Part shown: piece by piece, positions 43,976 through 52,571 of the stretch | How positions within the stretch are numbered: the stretch's first letter is position 1 | Layout of the letters: every line of letters starts with the position of its first letter | Origin: Butyrivibrio sp. | GTDB lineage: Bacteria; Bacillota; Clostridia; Lachnospirales; Lachnospiraceae | Length of the DNA stretch: 64,000 nt | NCBI GenBank assembly: GCA_015056655.1 | Contig: SVFV01000018.1 | Location: 1-64,000 of the forward strand | Direction of reading: 5' to 3' | Translations under genes and position numbers: made by a program | The notes under the pieces: generated by a model | Told to the model about the DNA's origin: nothing | The model's input: the letters and a program-made list of their open reading frames with translations, nothing else | Databases searched by the model: none

Positions 43976-46442
43976 CATTTATCATTTCAATCAGGATATC
44001 AACGAGAACCGGGTCAAATTGTATTCCACGATTTTTCTCCAGTTCTTTTATTATTCGTACAGGAGGCATAACGGGTGCATAGGCTCTCTCTGAAGTCATT
44101 GCATCATAGGCATCTGCTATACCGATAATTCTTGCTTCAATCGGTATTTCCTCTCCCATAAGGCCATCAGGATAGCCGCTTCCATCATATCTTTCATGAT
44201 GCCATCTGGCTCCGGTTGCAAGCCCCGGCATTTCGGAAACATTTCTCAGAATCTCATATCCTATAACCGGATGCTGCCTTACTATCTCAGATTCTTCTTC
44301 AGTAAGTGAATCAGGCTTTCTAAGAATCTTTTCAGGGATTACAAGCTTTCCGATATCATGCACAAGTCCCATGAAGTAGACATCCTGCTGCTCATCATCA
44401 TTCTTCCCTAGTCTTCTTGCTATTTCAGCCGAATACTTTGCTACTCTCATGGATTTTCCATGTCCATTCATTTCTCTGGAATCCACTGTATTTGCAAGAG
44501 CAAGGAGAATCTGTGATGACAGACCTGCTTTCTCTGAAAGCTTCTCGGGAGATAGTCTGTCTTCCTGTGAATATTCGTCATTACTCTCTATCACTATGGA
44601 ATCAGCACTGTTGTACTCTTCTATTCCATGTTTTATCTTATCCGCAAGGGTTTCAAAATGTTCCTTCAAAGTCGAATGCCTTGTCAGAACCTCCTCCGGC
44701 TTTCCTTCTTTGAGGTAAGTTTCAAGTTCAAGTGCCTCGTCAGCTATTACATCTGCTCCTATAGTCCTTGCTGTACTCTTGAAGGCATGAACTGTAATAA
44801 GATAATTACTCCAGTCCTTATCCTTGTAAAAGGCTTCCAGCTCATCACCTTTTCCACTCTCAGCAAACATCTGAAGCTGGGAAATATAGAATTCTTCATC
44901 CTCCATGCAGAATGAAAGGCCCGCTTTAGTATCAATACCTTCAAATATCTCTTCCATGCTTCTTTTGGGAACTTTTCTGACTGCTTCAGAAGCTCCCTGA
45001 TTTTCCTTATAAAACAGATGATCAAGGGTAGCTCTTTGCTCGATAAGCTCAGCAGGCATGATATCACTAAGAAGCTCATACAAAGTATTTGCCACAACAG
45101 GCTTTGTCAGATATGCATCAAATCCAAGCTCCTTGAATCTGCTCTCATCACCTCTAAGTCCTCCTGCGGTAAGCATAACCACCGGTGCTCCGGGGCTTAA
45201 CCTTTCCTCTCTCATAATACTCAGAGTTTCGACGCCGTCCATAATAGGCATCATATAGTCCATGATGACAAGGTCATATCTTCTTTTCCTTAATTTCATT
45301 AAGGCTTTCTGACCGTCACCTGCTGTATCTGCAGTCATCTCTGTCTTCTTTAAAATTCTAAGAAGAAGATCCACATTCATGGCATTATCATCTACGACCA
45401 GAACTGATGCCTTTGGCATAACAGGCACAAGGACTTCTTCTATTTCCTTATCTATCAGTGAGGAATAATCAAAAAGCTTCTCGAGATCCACATCCTCTCC
45501 ATTATTCTGGGCTATAACACTCAAAAGATTATTAAAGAAGGCTAGCAGGTTCTCTCCTGCCCCTTTAATTTTTCCAGCATATTCAGAGGTTTTGATTTCC
45601 TTTGTGTTTTCAAGAATCAGGTTGTTAAAGCCAAGAATTGAGTTAATGGGTGTTCTTATCTCATGAGACATCTGAGATAAGAATTCACTTTTTACGTCGT
45701 TGGCTTCTTCAGCCTTTCTTCTGGCCTCAAGGGCATCCTTCTCAGCTTTTTCCAGCTTCTCAATGGTGTTCTCCAACCTGTGGAAATCCGGAGTCTCCAA
45801 TGTAAAAAACAAAATAAGCAAAGCCAGAGATGCTGCGAAAAATACGAGGGACATATCATGGAAAAACAGGATCTGTACTCCATAAACAATGAACAAAACT
45901 ACAGTAGATACTGCAATACTTGTAAGCTGCAATATTGAATATCTCATATAGTTGACCACAACGAATCCGGCTGAAAGAAGCACATAATAGCAGGGAATTA
46001 TTATTGAGCAGGCCACAAACATAGGACCATGAACGTATCCATGTTCAGCTGTATACACGAAAACATTGCCTGTATAGAGGTTTTGTACAACAAGGAAGGT
46101 CTGAACAACAAGTACAGCTATATTTATCTTGGGGAAAAAGAGACCTTTGATATCAACTTCCGTACAGCAAATGGCATACTCCGTATAAGCCTCTGCCGCC
46201 AGTGTTGAACTAAGTATATTAAAGCTGTGAATGAAATAATGCATGAACAAAGAAAAGCTCTCTTCTCTGGCCATGACTATACAGGTTGCAGCATCTCCGG
46301 CACACGCAACTGTAAGCAGAATTGAAAATCTAAGGAAGCTTTTTGTAGCCTTAGATGAATCATTATATGTTAGTCCAACAAACACGCAGAGTACTATGTC
46401 AAAAAAGACTGCTGCTATTTCATAAGCGGGATCAATTACCAT
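43959..46442 (-). CDS. 7TM hybrid phosphorelay protein ending in an HD-GYP c-di-GMP phosphodiesterase
   Basis: An 827-residue membrane protein. Residues 1-217 form about seven helices. A coiled coil follows, then an H box (QMSHEIRTPIN, His 260), but no HATPase domain. Next come a receiver (about 345-465, acceptor Asp 395, Lys 447), an HPt domain (His 552 in VHAFKSTARTIGA) and an HD-GYP domain (about 640-827) with HDIGK (His 695, Asp 696), HHERYDGSGYPDG and the GYP at 756-758. The output should be c-di-GMP hydrolysis. It cannot phosphorylate itself without an ATPase partner, presumably the complete kinase at the head of the cluster. It is the last of four same-strand genes. Confidence 0.9.
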   Translation of the reverse strand: MVIDPAYEIAAVFFDIVLCVFVGLTYNDSSKATKSFLRFSILLTVACAGDAATCIVMAREESFSLFMHYFIHSFNILSSTLAAEAYTEYAICCTEVDIKGLFFPKINIAVLVVQTFLVVQNLYTGNVFVYTAEHGYVHGPMFVACSIIIPCYYVLLSAGFVVVNYMRYSILQLTSIAVSTVVLFIVYGVQILFFHDMSLVFFAASLALLILFFTLETPDFHRLENTIEKLEKAEKDALEARRKAEEANDVKSEFLSQMSHEIRTPINSILGFNNLILENTKEIKTSEYAGKIKGAGENLLAFFNNLLSVIAQNNGEDVDLEKLFDYSSLIDKEIEEVLVPVMPKASVLVVDDNAMNVDLLLRILKKTEMTADTAGDGQKALMKLRKRRYDLVIMDYMMPIMDGVETLSIMREERLSPGAPVVMLTAGGLRGDESRFKELGFDAYLTKPVVANTLYELLSDIMPAELIEQRATLDHLFYKENQGASEAVRKVPKRSMEEIFEGIDTKAGLSFCMEDEEFYISQLQMFAESGKGDELEAFYKDKDWSNYLITVHAFKSTARTIGADVIADEALELETYLKEGKPEEVLTRHSTLKEHFETLADKIKHGIEEYNSADSIVIESNDEYSQEDRLSPEKLSEKAGLSSQILLALANTVDSREMNGHGKSMRVAKYSAEIARRLGKNDDEQQDVYFMGLVHDIGKLVIPEKILRKPDSLTEEESEIVRQHPVIGYEILRNVSEMPGLATGARWHHERYDGSGYPDGLMGEEIPIEARIIGIADAYDAMTSERAYAPVMPPVRIIKELEKNRGIQFDPVLVDILIEMINEGQRV

Positions 46443-46456
46443 TTGTTTCTCCTAAT

Positions 46457-46822
46457 TTATGCATACATGGATACTGCTGCCCTTAGCATATTGTACTGAA
46501 TAGGTTTCTCAATATAATTTACGAAACCAGTTTTTTCCAGATATTTATCATCACTAAAGTCACTCGCACTGCCCAAAACTATAGCATTTGTGTATGTATT
46601 TGGCTTGGTTTTATGAATGCTTTCAAGTAAAGCCTCAGGCTCTCCATAAGGTATCAGATTATCAATAAGTATCAGAGCATAGGAATTTTCTTTACATAAT
46701 TCCAGTGCTTCCTCATGAGTCCTTACCACTGTTTCTTCGACATTATCTATTCTTTTCAAAAGGCCTTTTATATACAGGCCTTCAACTTCTGAATCCTCAA
46801 CAACCAGTATTTTTCTTATCAT
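46457..46822 (-). CDS. Free-standing receiver-domain protein
   Basis: A single 121-residue receiver domain. The acidic pair is Glu-Asp in VVEDSEVEG, the acceptor Asp is in LILIDNLIP, Ser takes the Thr position (VLGSASD) and the Lys is in YIEKPI. The loop after the acceptor lacks the usual MPxMDG. It could serve as a phosphate shuttle or sink. It lies 19 bp after the degenerate 7TM hybrid gene and 14 bp before the HD-GYP gene, with a GGAG ribosome site. Confidence 0.85.
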   Translation of the reverse strand: MIRKILVVEDSEVEGLYIKGLLKRIDNVEETVVRTHEEALELCKENSYALILIDNLIPYGEPEALLESIHKTKPNTYTNAIVLGSASDFSDDKYLEKTGFVNYIEKPIQYNMLRAAVSMYA

Positions 46823-46841
46823 AAAAGAACGTCTCCTAAAA

Positions 46842-48653
46842 TCAGATATCCTCTATCTGTTCGCCAAGTATGTTTTTCTCAGCAATAAAAGCTCCTGCTC
46901 TTTCACGAAGCAGCTCATATTCTCCCTTTTTAAGGAGAACCTCCAGTCTCTCAGTGATCTTTACAAGGGTCTCTGCACCGATGAATTTTGCGCAGTCATG
47001 CTGTGATCTGATCATCGCAAGACAAAGTGAGTAATCCCCCTTCCTGATAGCGGCAGAAAGCTCTGTCCCGATTCCATTATTCGCAAAGGCTCTAAGAAGC
47101 TCCTTGTAAAAATCAATATCATGCAGGAAGTATTCTCTAGCGTCAGCCACTCTTACAGTAGGCAGCTTTTCCTGAAGATCCTCCCATGCACTTATTCCAA
47201 CCTCTCCCTTCCACTGACTATCAGTGATTGGAAGGAATTTTCTAAGAATTTCCAATATGGATTCCTCAGTAAATGGCTTGGTAATATAAGCCGCAAAACC
47301 GAGGTTTAAATATTTCTCTTCTTCACCAGTTATGGCATTGGCAGTCAGCATGATGACCGGTGTATCCTCGCACAGCTTTTCGCTTCTTAGCTGCTTAAGA
47401 GCTTCTGTTCCATCCATGACAGGCATCAGATGATCCATGAAAATAAGATCATAGTGGAACTTTCTGACCTGAAGTATAGCCTGCTTGCCATTGTTGGCTG
47501 TATCTACTGTAAAGCCAATAGGTCTTAGCATCCTGACCATAAGGTCTATATTAAGCTCAGCATCATCCACAACAAGGATTCTGACATCTGAAGCACCTCC
47601 CAAAGCTTTCTGGTGAGCACCGTCAGAATCATTCAGGTATATTTCCTCATCTGTCTGCTCGATAAGTTCAGCCAGTGAAGGCAGACGTCTTGATGAATTG
47701 TCCTCAGATTCTTCTGATACAAAGTTAAGGACATTTTCAAAGAAAACAAGAAGTCTTTTAGCTGAAATCTTCACACGTTGTGAATATTCTCTTGTGCTTT
47801 CCTCCTTAGTGTCAGCCAGAATCAGATTGCTGTAACCCATTATGGCATTTACAGGAGTTCTGATCTCATTGGACATCTGAGCCAGGAATCTACTCTTTGC
47901 CCTACTCATCTCAGTAGCTCTTATACCTGTAGCTTCAAGCTCTCGTCTTGAAATAGACAATTCCTCAAGTGTCCTCGTAAGCTTTGCGTAGTCAGGTGTC
48001 TCAAGAGTAAGGAACATGATAAATAATCCAATTGATGCTGCAAAGAATGTAACCAAAAGATGTCTGTCTATAAACATCTGGATAGCATAAAGGATAACCA
48101 TAAAGATAAAAGCTATCAGAAGGGACAGCTTCATTCCTCTGGTGTAGGTTTTTGTGTGGCTTAAGATAAATACTCCACCAAACAGGATATAATACAGCGG
48201 ATAGACATATACGATCATTGTGTATAAGGGGCCTGTATATCCTCCTGTTGTCCCAGTGTATGTAAAAACATTTCCAGTGAAAAAGTTCTGAATCAGAATA
48301 ACTACGTAGATAGCAAATATAGTCTTATTGATTATGGCAGCCACACTATTTCTAAACTCCATTCCAACATAGGCTGTCACATATCTTACAAACTGATATG
48401 CCGCTATAGTTGCAACCGCATAATCCAGAGTATTGTGCAGGAATCTGATACCCCCTGGAATCTGATCTCCAAAGCCTATTATCACTGCATCCATGACATC
48501 CACCAAGGTTCCGAGCGTAACAAGGACAGAGAGCAGTCTGAACTCTCTGTTGATTCTCGTATTATCTCTGTACTTATGCCAGAAATACACGCACAATATG
48601 ATATCCAGCGGCAACGCCGCAAGTTCAAGATAAATGTTAAATACCAGATTCAC
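46842..48653 (-). CDS. 7TM hybrid protein with degenerate H box, no ATPase domain, intact receiver and degenerate HPt
   Basis: A 603-residue membrane protein, paralogous in its N-terminal 220 residues to the HD-GYP protein: both have TGNVF-YT and a FFAASxxLxI segment ending TLETPD. The H box reads QMSNEIRTPVN, with Asn 262 (codon AAT) in place of the acceptor His. No HATPase domain lies between it and the receiver. The receiver (about 355-475) looks intact: Asp 363-364, acceptor Asp 407, Thr 437, Lys 459. In the C-terminal HPt-like domain the acceptor position aligns with Arg 549, with a His at 552 in the usual Lys position. It is likely a pseudokinase scaffold or phosphate sink. It overlaps the complete kinase by 4 bp. 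Confidence 0.85.
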   Translation of the reverse strand: MNLVFNIYLELAALPLDIILCVYFWHKYRDNTRINREFRLLSVLVTLGTLVDVMDAVIIGFGDQIPGGIRFLHNTLDYAVATIAAYQFVRYVTAYVGMEFRNSVAAIINKTIFAIYVVILIQNFFTGNVFTYTGTTGGYTGPLYTMIVYVYPLYYILFGGVFILSHTKTYTRGMKLSLLIAFIFMVILYAIQMFIDRHLLVTFFAASIGLFIMFLTLETPDYAKLTRTLEELSISRRELEATGIRATEMSRAKSRFLAQMSNEIRTPVNAIMGYSNLILADTKEESTREYSQRVKISAKRLLVFFENVLNFVSEESEDNSSRRLPSLAELIEQTDEEIYLNDSDGAHQKALGGASDVRILVVDDAELNIDLMVRMLRPIGFTVDTANNGKQAILQVRKFHYDLIFMDHLMPVMDGTEALKQLRSEKLCEDTPVIMLTANAITGEEEKYLNLGFAAYITKPFTEESILEILRKFLPITDSQWKGEVGISAWEDLQEKLPTVRVADAREYFLHDIDFYKELLRAFANNGIGTELSAAIRKGDYSLCLAMIRSQHDCAKFIGAETLVKITERLEVLLKKGEYELLRERAGAFIAEKNILGEQIEDI

Positions 48654-50260
48654 GTTCTACTCCTGCGCTCTAAGACTTCCATAGCTTCAATAAGCTTGCC
48701 TTCTGTCATGAACAACGGTTTATCTTCGTTCTTTTCTTCTACATTTAATAACTTGTCAGCCGGAAGATAATGCATAAGGATCATCTCCAGCTCCTTGTAA
48801 GCAATAGGCTTTAACAGATAATCAGCAAAGCCCTGTTTGATATAGTCAGCATTTACCTCCTGCAATGCTCCTGCAGTAAGCGCAATACAGGGTGTATCTG
48901 CGTTCTTTAGTCTTGAATCCTCATTTGCATCATTCTCAGACTTTGTATCCTTTGAATCTTTTATCAGATTTCTGACTTCTCTTGTCTTTTTCTTATCTTC
49001 AGCCTTATTTCCACCCTTTAGAATGTCACACATCTGAACACCATTTATTCCAGGCATTCGAAGGTCAATGAAAATAAGATCATATTTATTCTTCTCCGCA
49101 AGCTCAAGACCCGTCTGGGCACTTAAAGCAGAATCAATATGAATCCTTGTATTTTTAAGGAGTCCTTCCATAACTGAAAGGTTCATCTCTGCATCATCAA
49201 CAACAAGTATTCTTACTCCAGGTGCAATAAAGCGATTTCTGTATGCATACTGTGCAACTATCTTTTCTGTATAGAGCTGTTCAAAATCTCCGATAGGATC
49301 AGAGCTCAAAACCTCCTGCTTTATGGTGAAATGGAAATTACTTCCTTCGCCGTAAACACTTTCAACCTCAAGCTTTGAACCCATCAAATCCAGAATCTTC
49401 TTAACAATGGTTATTCCAAGACCTGTGCCTTCTACAGACTTTATCTTTTCCTCATCGATTCTCTCAAAAGGCTTGTACAGCGTCATCAGATTGTCTTCTT
49501 TTATACCAATTCCGGTATCTCTTACTGCTATTTTAAGTAAAATCTCTTCTTTTCCATTTTCACTTTCATCTAAAAGCTTCTCAAAATCCACAGCAAGAAC
49601 TATCTCACCTTCAACTGTATATTTAACAGCATTGGTAAGGATGTTAATTACACACTGCTTGATTCGGTCTGAATCTCCATAAAGAACCCTGGGAATATTC
49701 TCATTGACATAGCATTTAAGCTCAAGTCCCTTAGTAAGGGCCCTGGGCCTTGTCATGTTAACAAGCTCCTCTATCATTATTCCCAAGTCATATTCAGCAG
49801 GAAAAAGCTTCATTTTACCTGCCTCTATGCGGGAATAATCAAGTGAATCATTTACTATTGCAAGAAGTGAATTGGCAGCTGATCTGATGTTATTTGCATA
49901 CTGCCTGAGAGCGGGATCATTATATTCCCTTAAGATAAGTTCGTTATATCCCATGATTGCATTGATGGGTGTTCTTATTTCATGGGACATATTCGCAAAG
50001 TATTCGATTTTTCTTTCTGCTTCACGTTCCACTTCTTCCTTTTCATGGCGAAGCTTCTCGTAAACACTCTGTCTTCTGACGGAGACATAAATATACACTC
50101 CGAATACCAAAAAGAGTGCGAAACTGAAAGTGAATAAAAGAGGGTAGATCATGGGCCAGAAATATAATATCGAAACTGCGCCCATGAGAAGTGACAAAAG
50201 CATTAGGACAATGCAGGAAACAAAGAGTATTCTGTTTTTATTATTGCCACTTATCCCCAT
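48650..50260 (-). CDS. Complete hybrid histidine kinase with C-terminal receiver
   Basis: A 536-residue protein with two N-terminal helices (about 10-33 and 36-60) and almost no extracytoplasmic part. The H box is NMSHEIRTPIN (His 93). The HATPase domain (about 195-315) has NILTNAVKY, DTGIGI and GTGLGITIVKK. The receiver has Asp 355-356, acceptor Asp 399, Thr 462 and Lys 484, with an insert of about 40 charged residues (414-456) between acceptor and Thr. It is the only member of the four-gene cluster able to bind ATP, so it probably drives the relay. It is the first gene; the 66-bp gap upstream shows no clear terminator. Confidence 0.9.
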   Translation of the reverse strand: MGISGNNKNRILFVSCIVLMLLSLLMGAVSILYFWPMIYPLLFTFSFALFLVFGVYIYVSVRRQSVYEKLRHEKEEVEREAERKIEYFANMSHEIRTPINAIMGYNELILREYNDPALRQYANNIRSAANSLLAIVNDSLDYSRIEAGKMKLFPAEYDLGIMIEELVNMTRPRALTKGLELKCYVNENIPRVLYGDSDRIKQCVINILTNAVKYTVEGEIVLAVDFEKLLDESENGKEEILLKIAVRDTGIGIKEDNLMTLYKPFERIDEEKIKSVEGTGLGITIVKKILDLMGSKLEVESVYGEGSNFHFTIKQEVLSSDPIGDFEQLYTEKIVAQYAYRNRFIAPGVRILVVDDAEMNLSVMEGLLKNTRIHIDSALSAQTGLELAEKNKYDLIFIDLRMPGINGVQMCDILKGGNKAEDKKKTREVRNLIKDSKDTKSENDANEDSRLKNADTPCIALTAGALQEVNADYIKQGFADYLLKPIAYKELEMILMHYLPADKLLNVEEKNEDKPLFMTEGKLIEAMEVLERRSRT

Positions 50261-50326
50261 ATAAGACTACCCGTAAACTTTTTTCTATATTGTATCACAA
50301 TTACGAAAATAAACGCCTTCTCTTAA

Positions 50327-52546
50327 TTATCTTGATAGTTCTATTACGCAGTATTTTCCAGCATTACTTAGCCCTTCATCAATGGCCATCTCTATGCTGT
50401 TGTCATAAAAGTCAGCATCCCTCATTGCTATGGCATCATCTGTAAGTATGCACATGAAGTTGCTTCCATAATATCTGTCCCTTAATGAATCCATAGTATC
50501 ATCAGGATTAATTGTTCCCTCTACGACATCTGGTCTGTAAAACAGGGATCTGTAATCCAATGTGCTGAATATCACAACACTGTGATCAGGTATCTCAGCA
50601 TAATCCTCGTCCCATGACATCTGCACTATATCATAGTAGGAAAGCTTGTTTTTTGTAATATGGTCTGTAAGATCGCTGCAGGCAAATATTGCAAAAAGAA
50701 CGATTGCTATAGTCAGGATATATTTACTGAGGTTCTTTTCCTTAATGTCATTTATCAACAGCTCAGCTACTCCAAGTGTAAAAAGGAAGGTGGCCGGAGC
50801 AAAGAAGCGATAGTAAAAGGTGTCCATAGATGAGAAGTATCTGATCACAATGAACATACCATAATAAATAACAGATGTTGTTATAAGTGCCGATGCCCTT
50901 GTATGACTTTTACATCTCCTGACAACAAATACTGCCGCTATAATAACAAGCATTATCACAATCAAAGCTCCCTTATCATAAGAAAGCCCACTGATGTACG
51001 CCGGTGTCTCTAAGTGGAATATATTAAAGAACTCTGCAAGGAGAGCCTTTATCAGATCATTGGTAAGGCTCTGGTAGTCATCCCACCACATGGATCTGCT
51101 GACACCCGATGGCATACCGTTCTGTATCTTATTATTTATCATGTAGGCAAGACATCCAAAGCCAGATATAACTGATGTTATTATCAAGGCTATAGTCTGC
51201 TTAGAAAACAGCCTTACAAATAACGAGTTGTTTTTATTTCTTTCATCTCTAAATCTTCTGATCATTGAATCCAGGATATATATTCCCATGACTCCAAAGC
51301 AGAACATTCCAAAATATCTTGTAAGGAAGCACAATACTATTGTTATCCCAAGGCATGCATATCTTTTGATATTTATATCCTCGTCCTTAATAACAGCAGA
51401 CAGGCTAAGACAGAACAATACCATAAATAGTATGAACGGCAGCTCACTCCATGAATACCAGTACAAATACATAAGTCCAAGGTTGGACATGAACAGCGCA
51501 TAGAACCACGCATCCTTTTTATAGGTAAGTCTGAGCACAAGAATCAGTATCGCCACCAATATCATTGATAAGATCTTAGAAGCAAAGTACACTTCTGTGC
51601 CTGTGATTTTCATCACGAATGCTATCATCATGGGGTAAAGAATGGGCCAGTTTGCAAACCACGTGTTATTATAGCCAGCTATTCCATCGTACCTAAATCC
51701 ATTTCCAGCTGCCATATTAACAGCTTCTCTAAGATACCCCGCCGAATCAGCACTTATGTTAATTCCTTCCAGATATCCATTAATCATTATTGAAAAGCAA
51801 ATGGTAATAAAGAGGATCACAAGAAAAATATCATTACCTGCTTTATCAAGAATCATTTCAAATGGTATTTTGAGCACAAGATTCTTTACTCCATCTGTGC
51901 CCAGGATTACAAACATAATAAATACTATGGTCAGTAAAATTACAATCGGAATCGAATAGTAAAAGATATCTCCATAGGTCAGTGCCTTATCAGATATAAC
52001 AGATGTTCCTATGGAAACACCATTCTCAAGCTCGTCAGAAGTAACGTTATCTTTTGTTATTTTATAAACCGCCTCTGAGAAGGGAAGTGACTTATTAGTA
52101 GCTTCCTTCTGAGTCTTAATGAAGTATGGATTGCAACCATCCGCTTTTATGAGAAGCTCGTAGCTTACTCCCTTCTCCAGATCAAATTCAGGTGTTCCCA
52201 GTTCTGTCCAATCGCCAACAGTTATTGAAGCCTCCTCCATTACTGTCTCGAATATAATCTCTCCATCATCCTTCTTAAGGGAAAGACTGATCTGTCCAGT
52301 TCCCTCAGCATCAGTGTTAACCAGTACAGCCGAGAGACTTCCCAGCTTACAGTTAATATCTCCTGTTATTTTAACCAGAAGGGATTCGCCTTCATTAAGC
52401 TCTATATAAGAGGGTGTATCAAAAAGCGGAGGCTTTACATCCTCCGACTTATTCTTTAATCCAGTCTGTCTTGATAATCCAAAAAGAATTCCGCATGACA
52501 GCATCAATGCCATCATGCAAAGAATAACTTTCATTATTTTTTTCAT
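50327..52546 (-). CDS. Large multi-pass GT-C-like membrane protein
   Basis: A 739-residue protein. A first helix is followed by an extracytoplasmic beta-rich domain (about 40-190), then about 11 helices. Between the early helices lies GINISADSAGYLREAVNMA, with the acidic residue typical of GT-C glycosyltransferases, and a YSWSELPFILF segment. A soluble C-terminal domain follows. It probably moves a sugar from a polyprenyl phosphate donor onto a surface polymer, which fits the polyprenyl-sugar-synthase-like GT2 gene two genes upstream. Substrates are unknown. It lies 25 bp after the flavoprotein gene. Confidence 0.72.
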   Translation of the reverse strand: MKKIMKVILCMMALMLSCGILFGLSRQTGLKNKSEDVKPPLFDTPSYIELNEGESLLVKITGDINCKLGSLSAVLVNTDAEGTGQISLSLKKDDGEIIFETVMEEASITVGDWTELGTPEFDLEKGVSYELLIKADGCNPYFIKTQKEATNKSLPFSEAVYKITKDNVTSDELENGVSIGTSVISDKALTYGDIFYYSIPIVILLTIVFIMFVILGTDGVKNLVLKIPFEMILDKAGNDIFLVILFITICFSIMINGYLEGINISADSAGYLREAVNMAAGNGFRYDGIAGYNNTWFANWPILYPMMIAFVMKITGTEVYFASKILSMILVAILILVLRLTYKKDAWFYALFMSNLGLMYLYWYSWSELPFILFMVLFCLSLSAVIKDEDINIKRYACLGITIVLCFLTRYFGMFCFGVMGIYILDSMIRRFRDERNKNNSLFVRLFSKQTIALIITSVISGFGCLAYMINNKIQNGMPSGVSRSMWWDDYQSLTNDLIKALLAEFFNIFHLETPAYISGLSYDKGALIVIMLVIIAAVFVVRRCKSHTRASALITTSVIYYGMFIVIRYFSSMDTFYYRFFAPATFLFTLGVAELLINDIKEKNLSKYILTIAIVLFAIFACSDLTDHITKNKLSYYDIVQMSWDEDYAEIPDHSVVIFSTLDYRSLFYRPDVVEGTINPDDTMDSLRDRYYGSNFMCILTDDAIAMRDADFYDNSIEMAIDEGLSNAGKYCVIELSR

Positions 52547-52571
52547 TTATATCTGCCTTTTCTTCTACTAA

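Noticed and set aside
46457-50260. Frameshift or assembly error as the cause of the missing ATPase domains
   Set aside because: The frames are continuous, genes overlap cleanly by 4 bp or have normal spacing and ribosome sites, and two separate proteins lack the same domain.
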